From assembly GCF_000002985.6 (NCBI RefSeq), contig NC_003281.10:3534001-3598000 (forward strand): 64,000 nucleotides of DNA, read 5' to 3'. Below the pieces are notes generated by a model. The model did not search any database. It was not told the DNA's origin and worked only from the letters and a program-made list of their open reading frames with translations. Source of the stretch: Caenorhabditis elegans (taxonomy: Eukaryota > Nematoda > Chromadorea > Rhabditida > Rhabditidae). The translations under genes and the position numbers were made by a program. Shown piece after piece: positions 12,416 through 23,550 of the stretch; within the stretch, counting starts at the first letter, position 1; each line of letters starts with the position of its first letter.

Positions 12416-14345
12416 TTCTGAAAGTAATCTTTAATTAGCTATAAGAATTTCAAAATGTTTCCAAAAATGATAATAAAGTGCACTGAAGAGAATCGAAAAC
12501 AGAGTAGCAAGGCACTAAATGTTGAGAAGCTTATCAGCTGGTCGTAGGAGGAACGGGGCGCTTGGTATTTACTTAAAAAAAATGATAAAGCGTGTGGTAA
12601 GGTCCAGTTGTTACAAAAAATAAGTAGTGGCCTGATTGCAATAAGACAGTTAGTACAGCTAGGAGCATGAGTATTCATAGTGGCGCTGCATGGTTTTGAA
12701 AATGACGTCATAAGAATTTTTAGACTGAACCGAGCCCACTTCAATATCTAGATGGAAATGATAACAAGATGTTTATATATATATATATATTTTTTTTAAA
12801 TAGAATAGTAGAATGGTAAAAAATAATGATGGTACAATAGATTTGGAAGTTTGGAAGTTTTGGCAGCTAGCTAGCTTGCATGCCTCTTAAAATGATGGAA
12901 TTTCAGAACAATATTGTTTTTATAATGACGTAGAGACTGAGGAAAGCTGGGTAAACTGATAAGAGCTTGTACTGTACTTGATGACCGATGGACTGCGCCC
13001 TCTTTGTAACTTGTTTGTTTTAATACACTGATACACTGTAAACCAGACTTTGAGGAGACCGTTGTTGATTTCATAATGAGAAAAAGAATGCGGGGGTCCA
13101 TGGAGAAGTGCAAAAATAATTATAAATTGTCAGATTTGGACAGTCATGATTATAAAGAAATTTTCTGACTATTCGGTGAAATAGTCGCATTGTACCAGGG
13201 GTTTGCGCAAACTATTTTTCTGGCAAACCGGCAAATCGGAAAATTGCCGGAATTGAAACTTTCTGGCAAATCGGAAGATTGCCGGAAATGAAAATTTCCG
13301 GCAAAACACCCCTGCATTGTACCCCACTGCCTCACTTTGAAAGATTATAACTTGGCTCATTGTAAAGATATCAAGAAATATTTTATCATACACGATTAAA
13401 AAAAAGTAATACGCGTTTCGTTTTGTTGTTGTGCACTGCTCATTAAAGTTATTCGGAGCAGTTTAATCCAAAGTTTTGAAAATATTTGAAATAAATTATG
13501 AAATACTCACAGTTCTTTTATTCTTTTTAAAAAACTTGAATATTAAAAATATTTTTAAAATCAAATAAAACTAACAAATAGTTTTGCACAGTAGTCTCTT
13601 AGATACATACAATCGAAATAAAAAAGAAATAAATATTGTCAACAAAAATCTGAAATCAATTTGCAGAATGAGCGTTTTCCTAGAGTTTTTCGAAACTCAA
13701 ACTGCACTGATAAGAAACTTTTTCTCACTCTAACCGTCTAAATCTCCCAGTCCTTTGTGCTATTTCATTCCCTCTTAGCCCGCTTAAATTATTTCATGAA
13801 ACATCAAATTAGATGATCAAACTCGACGTTTGACCTTTCAACGGGAAGCCGGAAAAATAGTTAAGGACATTTTCACCGCCTGCCTGTCCACATGCCTACC
13901 TACAAGCCTGCCTATTGCCTATTTTCTGGATTTTGTCAAAAGTTTTAGGGTTTGGTACGCATATCTAAATAAGTGTATTGAAAGCTCATGCGTACATTAG
14001 CAGTGTAGGCAGGTGTAGGCACTTTTCAAGAAAAACGGCAAAACTTGGGTTCAAACCATGTCTCTCCATCTCAGGTAGGCACGACATCATGCCTATGTAC
14101 CTACTGTACCTACAGGAAAAGATTGTACACATTCTCTTTTTGCTGTAGGCATAATTTTAGGAACGAGGCACGCTTTTGCCTACAGGAAATACTAAATTTT
14201 CACAAACTTCAAAAATTATTCCGAAATTCGTACGAAATCTCAACGGGATGCCCCGGATTTTTGTAGGAGAAGATGAAAATTGAAACGTATACAAATTCAT
14301 TTCTACGAAAAACTAAAAAAAAATCTAGCGAGATATTTATATCAA
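12416..14345. other. Intergenic region with repeats, no gene supported
   Basis: Contains a TA microsatellite at about 12773-12790, a GCCG-type repeat at 13210-13310 and TGCCTACC-type repeat from about 13875 to 14165. Short open frames overlap on both strands without splice support. The 5' part is likely the promoter of the 112-residue protein gene. Confidence 0.45.
13210..13310. repeat. GCCG-type dispersed repeat
   Basis: Words such as GGCAAATCGGAAAATTGCCG, followed by GAATTGAAAC, match the unit of the 8610-8872 array, here in about two copies. Confidence 0.65.
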
Positions 14346-14945
14346 ATGGATTGTCTGCCAACTTACTCAACTGCTTCAAAACAAGAGGTAAATAAGAAAG
14401 AACAGCTGCTCGCCGAGCACTTCTTACTTTTTCGTGTTTTTTTCTGTCTAATGACCGCTTTGTCACGTCACTAAGTTGGTTTTTTTCTTCCAGTCAACAT
14501 TTGTTGTTTCTTCGGAAATTGCAAGGATCTTAGCATGTGATCTTTCGGAAGCCGCTGTGATTTGGGAGGATTTGAAGAAAAGTCAGAATGTGTTGGAGGT
14601 TCGGAAACGTTTGGAAGAGGTATGAGAATAATTATGTTTTCTACGGATGCCTACTGACAAGAATTTTTTGAAAAGAAAGATTAAACTAGGAATTATGTGG
14701 CTATGCATTGTGCAAACACAAAAAACCTATTTTTACGCCAAAATGCAGAATGTAGGTGTTAGGCAGGCAGGCAGGCATAGTGAATACACATAAACATAAA
14801 GACGTGCCTGCCTTGTTTTTCAATTGTAATGCAAATAAAATTTCAGGCCGACGTTCTCTACCCATCTGACGGCTTACATACTGTTACTCGAATCTTCCAA
14901 CTTGTCCAATCTCAACAGATATCTTTTACTTGCATGAATCTTTGA
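14346..14945 (+). CDS. Hypothetical small protein, three exons
   Basis: Exons 14346-14387, 14494-14619 and 14847-14945 join at phase 0 to 88 residues. The splice sites are good (GAG|GTAAAT, TTCCAG|TCA, GAG|GTATGA, TTTCAG|GCC). The protein is mostly helical and charged, with VSSEIARILACDLSEAAVIW and EDLKKSQNVLEVRKRLEEAD in the middle and IFQLVQSQQISFTCMNL at the end. I do not recognise the family, and no signal peptide or membrane span is seen. The start is the first in-frame ATG after a stop at 14274-14276. An upstream out-of-frame ATG at 14273, just after a TTTGTAG acceptor-like site, would form a short overlapping upstream ORF, so the 5' end is uncertain. Intron 2 contains a copy of the TGCCTACC-type repeat. 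Confidence 0.55.
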
Positions 14946-15557
14946 TCTGATATTATAATTGAAGAATTCTAACTCGAAATGGTCTTTGATTAAATAAATG
15001 GCTCATTTTTACGAAGATTTGCAGGAATATTTGAAGCCTTAGATCTATAAGCTGAGAGAAAAGGACGTGACTCATAAGATATTTCCGAAGACTAAATATA
15101 TTTTGTTTCTATATATGTAATTTGGAAGTCTAAAATCAAGACCGAAAAATGAAATTAAAAAGTAAAACCGAAAAGTATATGCAACCAAAAGTTATTTCCA
15201 AACATTATAATGGTGGCAGCATTTTGAAAAAAAAAATCATTTTTTGGGTTTTTTGAAATTTATTTCGTAGATACAGAGAGATACATTGACCTGAAAGAAT
15301 TAAAAATTTTCTATTTTTTGAGGTAGGACACTTTTTTGCTACTTGAATATAACCAACCAAAAATAATTTCCAAACTTTTTAATAGTGGTAGTGTTTTGAA
15401 AAAAAAAACCTTTTTTTTTTTTGGTTTTTTTGTTCTCTGTCATTTTGGACAAAAAAATATGTTCCGTCATAATTTTAACTGAAATAATATTTATTAATAT
15501 AACTTTTTAAATGAATCCAGAGATCCAAAAAGCCCAAAAATCAAAAACAAATAAAAT
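14946..15557. other. Intergenic DNA between two convergent small genes
   Basis: AT-rich sequence with two similar stretches of about 70 bp near 15180-15260 and 15350-15430. Both contain CCAAACATT/CCAAACTTT, AATGGTGGCAG/AATAGTGGTAG, a TTTTGAAAAAAAAA run and a T-rich tail, so they look like a short direct repeat. No gene is seen. Confidence 0.45.
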
Positions 15558-15838
15558 TTACAAAATGCGATAATTATTGAGACAAACGCATTTGTTGTAC
15601 CGATCACATACTCCCTGAAAATATTCATACTAATATGAATGCACGTCATCATTTTTTTGCTCACCAAAACCGGAGAGCACATTTGTGAGCACATCATTTT
15701 GCATTTAGCACGGAAAACAACAGATGATGGCTTGAACAATGTATTCTGTACTTCAGAAGATGGAACAGAGGAGGCTTCTGACTGGAAGAGCAAGACGGCT
15801 GAGAAGAGCACAAGAGCCAAGAAAATGGAGCATTTCAT
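15558..15838 (-). CDS. Secreted six-cysteine peptide, possible CS-alpha-beta (defensin-like) fold, two exons
   Basis: Coding exons on the minus strand are 15665-15838 and 15558-15614, joined at phase 0 across a short intron (GTGAGC...TTTTCAG) to 76 residues. Residues 1-21 form a clear signal peptide (MKCSIFLALVLFSAVLLFQS). A propeptide-like stretch without cysteines follows to residue 45. The mature part holds six cysteines at 46, 50, 54, 61, 67 and 69, so the CxxxC and CxC pairs of the CS-alpha-beta framework are both present. The gap between the first two cysteines is shorter than in usual insect or worm defensins, so the fold is a suggestion. Worm peptides of this kind are generally antimicrobial and secreted from gut or skin; that role here is inferred. 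Without splicing the frame would run into a hydrophobic tail, which argues for the intron. Confidence 0.7.
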
Positions 15839-16169
15839 GGTTGACGTGCTGGAATCAAATGGAGAGTATTGGTGAATAAATAATCTGGATAAAAATCAGA
15901 GAATGACGGAGAGAGAAGGAGAAGAAGGGGAAGGAGATATAAATTTTTTTCGCGAAATTCATTTTTCAGAAGAACAAAAAATGAAAAATGAGTCGTCAGA
16001 AAGAAGACATCTCAATCAAGTGAATATATAATTGTGTGCTCGGAAACATGTACGGCTTCAGTCTTGCGGCGGCTCCTACACTAAGTTTCATGACAAATTA
16101 ATAATGTGTTGAGGAAACTGCGAGTAAAGGTTAGGTCTATGACTAACCAAAAATCTATAAATGTTTCGA

Positions 16170-16590
16170 GGGCAGTAAGGTTAGCTTGCCTAGAAAAGAC
16201 ATATGCACCTACATGTCTTCCGTATATGTACATGCTTGCCTATGTGCGTACCTATAACTGCCTTGCTGATTGCCTGCCTTTTTACGCATGCCTAGATCGT
16301 GTCCTCAAGCCCTGTTGCATACGCACCTAATTCCTAACAGCTCGTCTTCATGCCTACCTCAAGTCTTCTAGCTTGCGTGCCTATCTTATTTTTTTTGGTA
16401 CCTACATGCCTGCCTACTTGCCTACCTTATTCCTAATTGCCTGCAGGCCTACATCATGTTCGCTTGCCTACCTCATACCTAATTATCTACTTGCTTGCAT
16501 GCTTGTCTGCCTACCTACCTGCCTACGGCTTGACTGTGAACTGTTGCTTGCTCGCATTCCAATTAGGAAAGATTGTTAAAGTAGGCATGT
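16170..16590. repeat. TGCCTACC-type degenerate tandem repeat
   Basis: An imperfect run of TGCCTACC, CTACCTGCC and TTGCCTAC units over about 400 bp. The same words recur at 13.9-14.2, 14.75, 17.8, 32.3-32.6, 39.0-39.1, 57.5, 58.0, 58.9 and 59.85 kb. Coding frames through it are artefacts. Confidence 0.7.
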
Positions 16591-16698
16591 GATGGACAGG
16601 CACTGATGCCTATTTTATGAAAATCAAAACTTCAAAAAAAAAATCAGATCAAAAGATGAATCGATGTGCTTTCTCCTAACAGTTTTTGGAGCGTATGA

Positions 16699-16848
16699 AA
16701 TGAATTTGGAGCAACAGAAGACGTGTACACCTTGAGTCATAAAATCGAGGAGGGCGTACTGCGTAACAGCAAATATCTGCACTCTATATTGATTAAAGTT
16801 CAGGAGAACAAGTACGAGGCACTGCTGAGCCAACTAGGCAAAAGCTAG
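16699..16848 (+). pseudogene. Coding-like orphan fragment, possible exon relic
   Basis: An open frame of 49 codons between a TGA at 16696 and a TAG at 16846 reads EDVYTLSHKIEEGVLRNSK, then continues YLHSILIKVQENKYEALLSQ. Its composition is that of a charged helical protein rather than AT-rich noise. There is no ATG and no good TTTCAG acceptor before it. I do not recognise the family. It may be a last exon of an unseen gene or a fragment of a dead one. Confidence 0.3.
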
Positions 16849-17105
16849 TGGAGCAACGACCCCTATTATTTGGCAATATGTCTCAGAGTTGACACGTGGC
16901 AATTTTTAAGAATCTGGAGATCTAGATAAATTTGGGACATGGCAATTTCAAGAAAAAAGTCTTAAAAAACGCACAATCAACTATTGGTTGACCACGCTCC
17001 TTGCCGTTCGCTGATTGGTCCGATCGCGAAAATCAAAATTTAATTGGGAAAAACTAAAAATTTTTTACGTAAGATGACGATTTTACAAAATCTCATCACC
17101 GAAGA

Positions 17106-17486
17106 ATGTGTACTCGGATAATTTATGGACTAGTTTATTTATTTTTCCTACTAAAAATGCATGCAAATGAGGATATCCAATATTATGGCAAAGAACTTTT
17201 CAGGTTTAAAACTGACCTTATTTCTCTAGAGTTTATAAAAAGGTTAGAAAAAGCAGGTGATACTTTTATTTTATTTTTAATTCTGACATAAATTTGGAAA
17301 ATATAGCTAGAAATTTAAAATCCATGCACAAATTGAAGCAAATCGTGATACTTTTTACGGAAAATTTGGAAAATTATATCAATATTCTCCCATGATATTT
17401 CAGAAATGTTCGGAACATTTAAAATAATTGATGTGAATTTTCTGATGGTGATATCAAAGTTAGAATTATTTTTTGAATTTATATGA
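17106..17486 (+). CDS. Weak candidate: short secreted protein, two exons
   Basis: Exon 17106-17256 followed by 17404-17486 would give 77 residues, across a GTGATA...ATTTCAG intron of 147 bp in matching phase. The first 22 residues (MCTRIIYGLVYLFFLLKMHA) look like a signal peptide. The rest is unremarkable (NEDIQYYGKELFRFKTDLIS) and ends in a hydrophobic tail. No family is recognised. AT-rich DNA produces such patterns by chance, so confidence is low. Confidence 0.2.
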
Positions 17487-19648
17487 GACACCGGAACACA
17501 AATCTGCTTTAGAAAGGTTATTTCTTAATTTTTAAATATGTTTTTAAAAAGGAAAAAACAGGTTAAATACTCGAATCAGGAAGTTGGCCTCTTTCAGGCT
17601 AAAATTTAGGAAATAATATATTTTTGAAAGTTCATTATCCAGGAATCCAGGTGCTTAGATTAGTTTTCAAGTGCGTCATAACTGGAAAAATATCAAAAGT
17701 TGCTGGATAAATTTTGGCAAACGACAGTTTACAATTAAAATAAAATCATTGTCAAGTGTCGTATTGACTCGGACTGTCTTCGTGATCAAAAGATAGGCAA
17801 AATATTGACTGCCTACAGGTATGCCTCCAGACAATAATTTGCCTAGAGAAAGAACCTTTTAGTGTGAAATTACAGTTACATTTGTCTTGCGAGAGCACAA
17901 GAAAAAATTTGAATGTGGTGGTTTCTTTGATTTTGTAATGTACAAATAATTGGATGAATTTGGAGAAAACACATCTATTTCAGGGTATGTAAATTTAAAT
18001 TCTAGTGGTAATCGTATATACGATAGTTTAATTTTATTTTTAATTTAAAAATTTGCCCAAAAAGTGAAAAATTGGCAATTGACCAAAACTTTGAATAATT
18101 AAAAAAAAGGTTCACAAAATATCGAATTAAAAAAAAAACCTCATAAATTCAAAAATCTATTCTACTTTTATACAAAGAAACCAAGTAAACAGTATTAAAC
18201 AGTACAATCGCTTATACTTTTAAGACATCACACTGAGCTCAGACAGCTATTTGAAACTACCACCTCCTCAAGAAGGCTAGCTGACCTCAATAGAAGATTA
18301 AATGAAAAGAAATGTGGTCTGGAATGGGAGGGATTTAGTGATAATCTGCTCTGATTTGAAAATAGATTTGAATAGAAAAACATGCGAAGATTGAAGGTAG
18401 CTCTGAAAATAGAATGTTAAATTGAATAGCAATAGAAGTACGTACCTTAAAGTTATTGTTTTAGAGGGTTTTTTTGACCAAAGTGACAGAAAGAAATTTC
18501 AATATACTAATTAAAAAATGTATATAAACTTTCTAAATATTTAATTTTTACAAAAAATAATTGAATAAAGAAGAAGAAGAAGAAGTTGATGAGTAAGCCA
18601 ATTTTTGAGTTTCTTTTAAATATATAAAAATAATACAAACATTTTCTAAATTTTTTTTTCAATTTTGCAAAAAAAAGGGACAAACTTATAAGTTTCTGCA
18701 AAAAATAATTGAATAAAGTTGATTTTCAAGCCAATTCTTAAGTTTTTATTAAACTCTTAAGTTTTTTATTAAACATTAATTTTAAAAAATTCAGACAGAT
18801 ATGTATATCCGAACTTTCGATAATTTGACAACTATCGAAAACATCGAAAATTATGAGATTTTTTTTGGTACAAAATTTTCAAACAAAATTTGGCAGAGTA
18901 TGAACAATCGAAAAAAACATTAGCCGAAATTCATTAGCTTAAATTTTATAGCACCGGGTAATACAACAAGATTTACTGTATGCCTGTGCAAAAACTGATA
19001 ACTAAGTTTTTCAATTCTGAATCATTTCATCAAGACAGTGAAAAAAAACAAATGAATTTATAATTTGAATAGTCAATGGGTCGCTCTCCAATTCCCACAA
19101 ACGTATATTATTGACCAATGCTTCATCTCTGCAATAATAACTCCATACCCAATGTGTACCAAAGGCTAGAAAAAATTCCGGCTGAAATTCAAATTGATAG
19201 CCACTATGTAAACTTGGATAGAACAACATTCTGAATAAAAAGAAAATTTAAAAAACAACTATTATCACCCATGTTTGAAACAAAGCGGTCTACATCTTGT
19301 GGGCCCATTTGCCAAACACCCAAAAACGTATATATATATTTATATACTTTTGGTCCACACTGTATTAGATGCCGATACTTAATTTTTTTTTGAATCAAAG
19401 TATTTTCTGACTTTCTAGCTTAGCTATTTCTATTTTTCAGACAACTCAATACAAAAGAAAATCGAACTCCCAATTTTCAGACTAATTATATGAATTTCCA
19501 TTTTCCCTTCTAGGAAGAAACTGTATGACGCAGTGAGAGAATAACATATATGGCTAATCTATCCCTGTAATTTGAAAGGGATATTCTAGTCTATAATTAC
19601 TCTCGCATTTTATACTCCCTCCATCTTCTCCACTTTCTTCATTGAAAA

Positions 19649-22627
19649 ATGTGCTCCGACCTTATCGCCTCTATTTCCAGAAGTTTATCCCTTTTATCAA
19701 CTCTTTTGCTAGTTATATCATATTTGGGAATTCTAATTTACATATCCCGGCTGTCCAAAAAATACCACTTATTTTTCAGGTAACCTTCTACATATTGTTT
19801 AACTTTGATCCTAAGAAAATTCCTTTTTATTTTAGAATTTTCTACATGTCAATGATTTTCACAAGATCTCTTCCACCGTTGGTCAGATCAATTGGATACT
19901 TTATTGCCTTGTTTTGCGACTATTCAGTTCCTCCTTTCGTTTTTACTGCACTTCTGTTGGCGAAATTTTTTTCAAGAGCTGCAGGTATCAATTTTTGATT
20001 GTGTATTTAGAAAATGAGTGATGATAAAATAACAAGGGTGGTGTATTTTTCTAGAAATCTTGGTAATTTGTGCCCCGTTAATACACAACAAGGGGTGTGC
20101 GGCAATTTTTTTGTCGATAAATTTGGCACATTGGCAAATTGCAGGTTACCAATTTGCCGGAAATTTTCATTTTTGGCAAGTTGCCGATTTGCTGTTTGCC
20201 GGATATAAGAAATGTGTAGAGAGGGTTTTTATAAGACGGAAACACTTAAAACTGTGCCTTTTTGAAATTTTTTCCCATTTTCTTTGGATATTTTCATTCT
20301 TACTTTTCAACATCGGTGTAATAGGATGCGTACAATTTCGCCGATTTAAATAGAAATTCGAACATGTCTAAAAAAAGTGCAAAACCACAATTTGCCCAAA
20401 AATTTTGGCAATTGCCGTTTTTCTGGCAAAATTGGAAAATTGGTAAATTGCCCGTTTGCCGATTTGCAGGAAATTTTAAATTCCAGCATTTTGCCGATTT
20501 GCCGATTTGCAGGAAAAAACTGTTTGCCGCCCACCTCTGGTGAATACAGAATGCCATTTCTCTAAAATCTTTGTAATTGCCGTTAAAAATTAGTAAAACA
20601 TGCTTTAATAATACGTAAACCTACAGGTTGAAAGGCCTGTAAGACCACAGAGAAAATTGTAATCATTCAGGAAAATTGAGCATAAAACAATCATGCTGCG
20701 CTTAAATGTTAGTTTTGAACTTTTTTTAATCGCTTTGAAATATTCATGTACATATTGCAAAAAATGTATATAATTTTTAGGATTCTGTTGTATTTTCGAG
20801 AGAACTTTTGCGACGTTTTATGCAAAAGGATACGAAAACTCGAAGAGATACTTTTTTGTGATAATTTGCGTCTTAGTTTGTGTAAGTCTCCCCCAAAGCT
20901 AAATTGTGAATTCCTTTAATTTTCAGGCAGGTTTCTCTGGAATAACTTTGGCCGTCGATGCAGACAGTGACTTTGGGCAGAAATACAGCTCACTCAGTTA
21001 TGGAGTGTTTTGTATAGTTGTAAGTTTTAGTTTTTGTTTTAAATAAAAATGTTTATCCTACTGATTAAAATTTAGACAACCACAATGCTCTTCTTCGTGA
21101 ACCGATCTTTAGTGAAAAAGTCGTCTGCTTCCAAGTGCAATTTGTCAGAGAGGTATCAATTAACGGAAAATATCAAAGCATTGCGGTGAGTTGGTTTGTT
21201 GAACGAAAGTATTTGATGTTACAATTGGAATATACTCACTCGACTGTTGGAAAAAATCATGTCTTCCCTATTAGTATAGCATGTCTAAACTTGATTTTTA
21301 TCTGGTCCCTATCACAATTGCGCGTTCATTAAAAAATTTAAATGTCTAGAATCTAAAAATACTAAGTTGATCTAACAAAGTGAGACATCCTAAAAAGGTT
21401 CATCAATCGGATGTGACTGGTCTAAAAAGGGGAGTTGAAGCAAAATTTGATCTCTTATAGTTTTTGATTTAATGTTTCAATTCACAAATATTTGAGATTA
21501 GTTTTGCATGGGTTGAATCAAATTAATGAAATTAATAGATTTGATATTCAAAAATATGAGTAAAAAAAAAATCAGAAAAAGCGTTTTACTAATTAATTCT
21601 TTAAGCTTCTAAAAATTAAAAAAAATCCGAAAAGTGTATTAGTTTGTTTAAAAACGCTTAAGCTTCTCGGAAAAAAGGATAAAAGACAACAAAATGTTCG
21701 AAAATCTAATTGCAGTTTTTATTTTTGCTCGCACATATGTTCTATGATATACTGAATCGTACAAGAACAATTTTTCTCACAAATAAACGTCCTGAAAAAT
21801 GCTCTAAAACGACCAAATTTCGTAAGGATACAGTTTGAAAATTTCTCAAAAAAGTTATGATTCATGGGCTAAGCTAAAATTTCAAATTTTGCCAATTTGT
21901 GTTGCAGGGAACGGAATTAAATTTTTTTTCAATATCACCCTTTAATACTTTGGCTGAAAAAGTATAGTAACTTACCAAAATTTACATTCGAGGACTGATA
22001 ATCGAAGAAACCCTTACTTCCGCAAGTTCGGAGTTTGTAAAGTTGAAGAAATTTGAGATTAATCTTTTTTCCAAAACTTTGAACCACAGTAACTTTTTTT
22101 GAGAAATTTTCAAGACTTCTGATTGCTAAGGACCATTTTGGGAATATCTCAAAAAATATCTATATCAAATTTGTCACTTTCCAGACTATTCCTGCCGTTT
22201 TCTATGGCAATATCCGGAAACTCTATGGTTTTGTCTATGAGCATGTTATTATTCCATATAGATACCGTATTCAACTTTCCAATATGCCAAAAAGTCCCCA
22301 GTTATGCTCCAATCTTTCTCTGCATTATTTTTGTATGTCAAATATCAGAATGACGTTCTCATTTGTCTATTTCTGTTTTTTTTGTTTCAGACTACTACAA
22401 TTATCAACTTGGCTGCTCCTCTCTACGTATTTTATCATAATCGTAAAACGCGGATGCTCCAAAAAATTGGAGTTGCGGAGGTGAGAGCCCTAGTCTTTAT
22501 TCCAGTTTTTGCGTCAGCTTAATCTGATTATATTTAGATTCGAAACGTGCTCGGCGTGAATATTGTGGGTAATGGGATGGGCAACGACGAGCAATATTTT
22601 CAGCACTACAAGACCGCTTGGGCCTGA
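19649..22627 (+). CDS. Seven-membrane-segment chemoreceptor of Sre/Sra superfamily, eight exons
   Basis: Exons 19649-19779, 19836-19984, 20781-20881, 20927-21019, 21076-21185, 22185-22332, 22391-22480 and 22538-22627 join without a stop to 303 residues, a usual worm chemoreceptor length. All splice sites are GT/AG with matching phases. Hydrophobic segments include SLLSTLLLVISYLGILIYIS near the N-terminus, CVLVCAGFSGITLAV in the middle and IINLAAPLYVFYH near the end. Sre-like landmarks are FERTFATFYAKGYENSKRYF after the third helix, ERYQLTENIKALR before the sixth exon, and a tail ending EQYFQHYKTAWA. Such receptors act in cilia of chemosensory neurons; the ligand is unknown. The gene appears intact. 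Intron 5 is about 1 kb and shows no coding sequence. I am sure of the receptor type and less sure of the exact subfamily. Confidence 0.87.
20095..20185. repeat. GCCG-type repeat in receptor intron 2
   Basis: Contains GTGTGCGGCAATTTTTTTGT, TTGGCAAATTGCAGG and TTTGCCGGAAATTTTC. It is one half of a foldback whose other half lies at about 20385-20525. Confidence 0.65.
20385..20525. repeat. GCCG-type repeat, second half of intron 2 foldback
   Basis: Contains GGCAATTGCCGTTTTTCTGG, ATTGCCCGTTTGCCGATTTG and TTTGCCGCCCACC. It matches the 20095-20185 copy in inverted order; the same arrangement appears at 23250-23550 and 48000-48945. Confidence 0.65.
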
Positions 22628-23249
22628 TGTATGGAGCATCACGTCGAGCATACCCAATTGTCTTATTTAATTAGCGAATCCAATTCATTTGAGCTTTTTG
22701 AGCTAGTCTACTGGTAACCAGCTCAAATGACGTGGGTTTCAGATCAAAACTAGATTGAAGGAAGCAGAAGAAATAGTGGGCGAGTGGACCAACACACATG
22801 CACAAATTGGGTCGAGCTGAATGGAAAAATGAATGCTAAAACGAGTGCCCCCCTCACTTTTTTGTCGCCCCTCATTTTCTCCCCCCTCCACTCTTCCACC
22901 TACACTGCTCTTCCTGTTTCTTTTTTGTCTTCGTTTTTTTTTTGGAGAGAAAAAAAACAATTTGTTTTCTTGCAAAAAAGTTTAAATTGATTTAGATTGT
23001 ACTCTGGGTGTATCACGTGGGAGTCGGATTTTTTAAGGACATAGATTTGAGCTGGAAATTCCAAAAAACAAAATTTCACGAGCAGGTAGTCTTAGATTTT
23101 GAAAAGATTTCAGTCTGAGTTGGCCAGTATAGCTACAGTAATCTCATAATACCCCTATCGTACCCTACCGTAGCCCTACAGTAATCCTACAGTACTCCTA
23201 ATAGTAAGTTCCGGCAAAAGATGGTGGATTAAAGTTGGGTGGTGCAAAG

Positions 23250-23550
23250 CAGGGGTGGGCGGCAATTTCCGTCCGGCAAATGTTTTTGCCAACAAATTCG
23301 GCAAATTGGCAAATTGCCGGTTTGCCGATTTGCCGGAAATTTTTAAAACTGTGCCTTTGTGATTTTTTTCCCCCTGTTTTCTTTAGATATTTTTTTAAAT
23401 AGAATTTGCTTACTTTTCAAAATAGATGTAGGAACGTTCATATTTTGCCGATTGAAACTGAAATTCTGACATTACCAAAAAATGTGGAAAACCACAAAGG
23501 CAAAGTCGGCAAATCGGCATTTTGCCGGTTTAGCCGATTTGGCAAAAATT
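23250..23550. repeat. GCCG-type foldback repeat
   Basis: The left part has GGGTGGGCGGCAATTTCC and AATTGCCGGTTTGCCGATTT. The right part has AAAGTCGGCAAATCGGCATT and TTGCCGG. The spacer contains AAACTGTGCCTTT and a TTTCCCC...TTTCTTTAG stretch shared with the copies at 20.2 and 48.2 kb. Confidence 0.65.

Larger units (their letters stand above)
15839..19648. other. Intergenic region with TGCCTACC repeats and coding-like fragments
   Basis: Holds TGCCTACC-type repeats (16170-16590 and 17800-17840), a coding-like fragment at 16699-16848, a weak two-exon candidate at 17106-17486 and AT-rich low-complexity DNA from 18400 to 18800. A minus-strand open frame at 19011-19229 has an acceptor-like TTTATTCAG before its ATG but no recognisable family. 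Nothing here is a firm gene. Confidence 0.4.

Noticed and set aside
18215-18355. Coding-like stretch ELRQLFETTTSSRRLADLNR on the plus strand
   Set aside because: No start, acceptor or partner exon; chance cannot be excluded.
19011-19229. 72-codon minus-strand frame beginning MLFYPSLHSGYQFEFQ after TTTATTCAG
   Set aside because: The ATG and acceptor are plausible, but no further exon or family could be recognised, so it was not called a gene.
19340-19366. Possible Tc-type transposon end (reverse complement TACAGTGTGGACCAAAAGTA)
   Set aside because: The CAGTG terminus is suggestive, but no opposite inverted end was found within a few kilobases.
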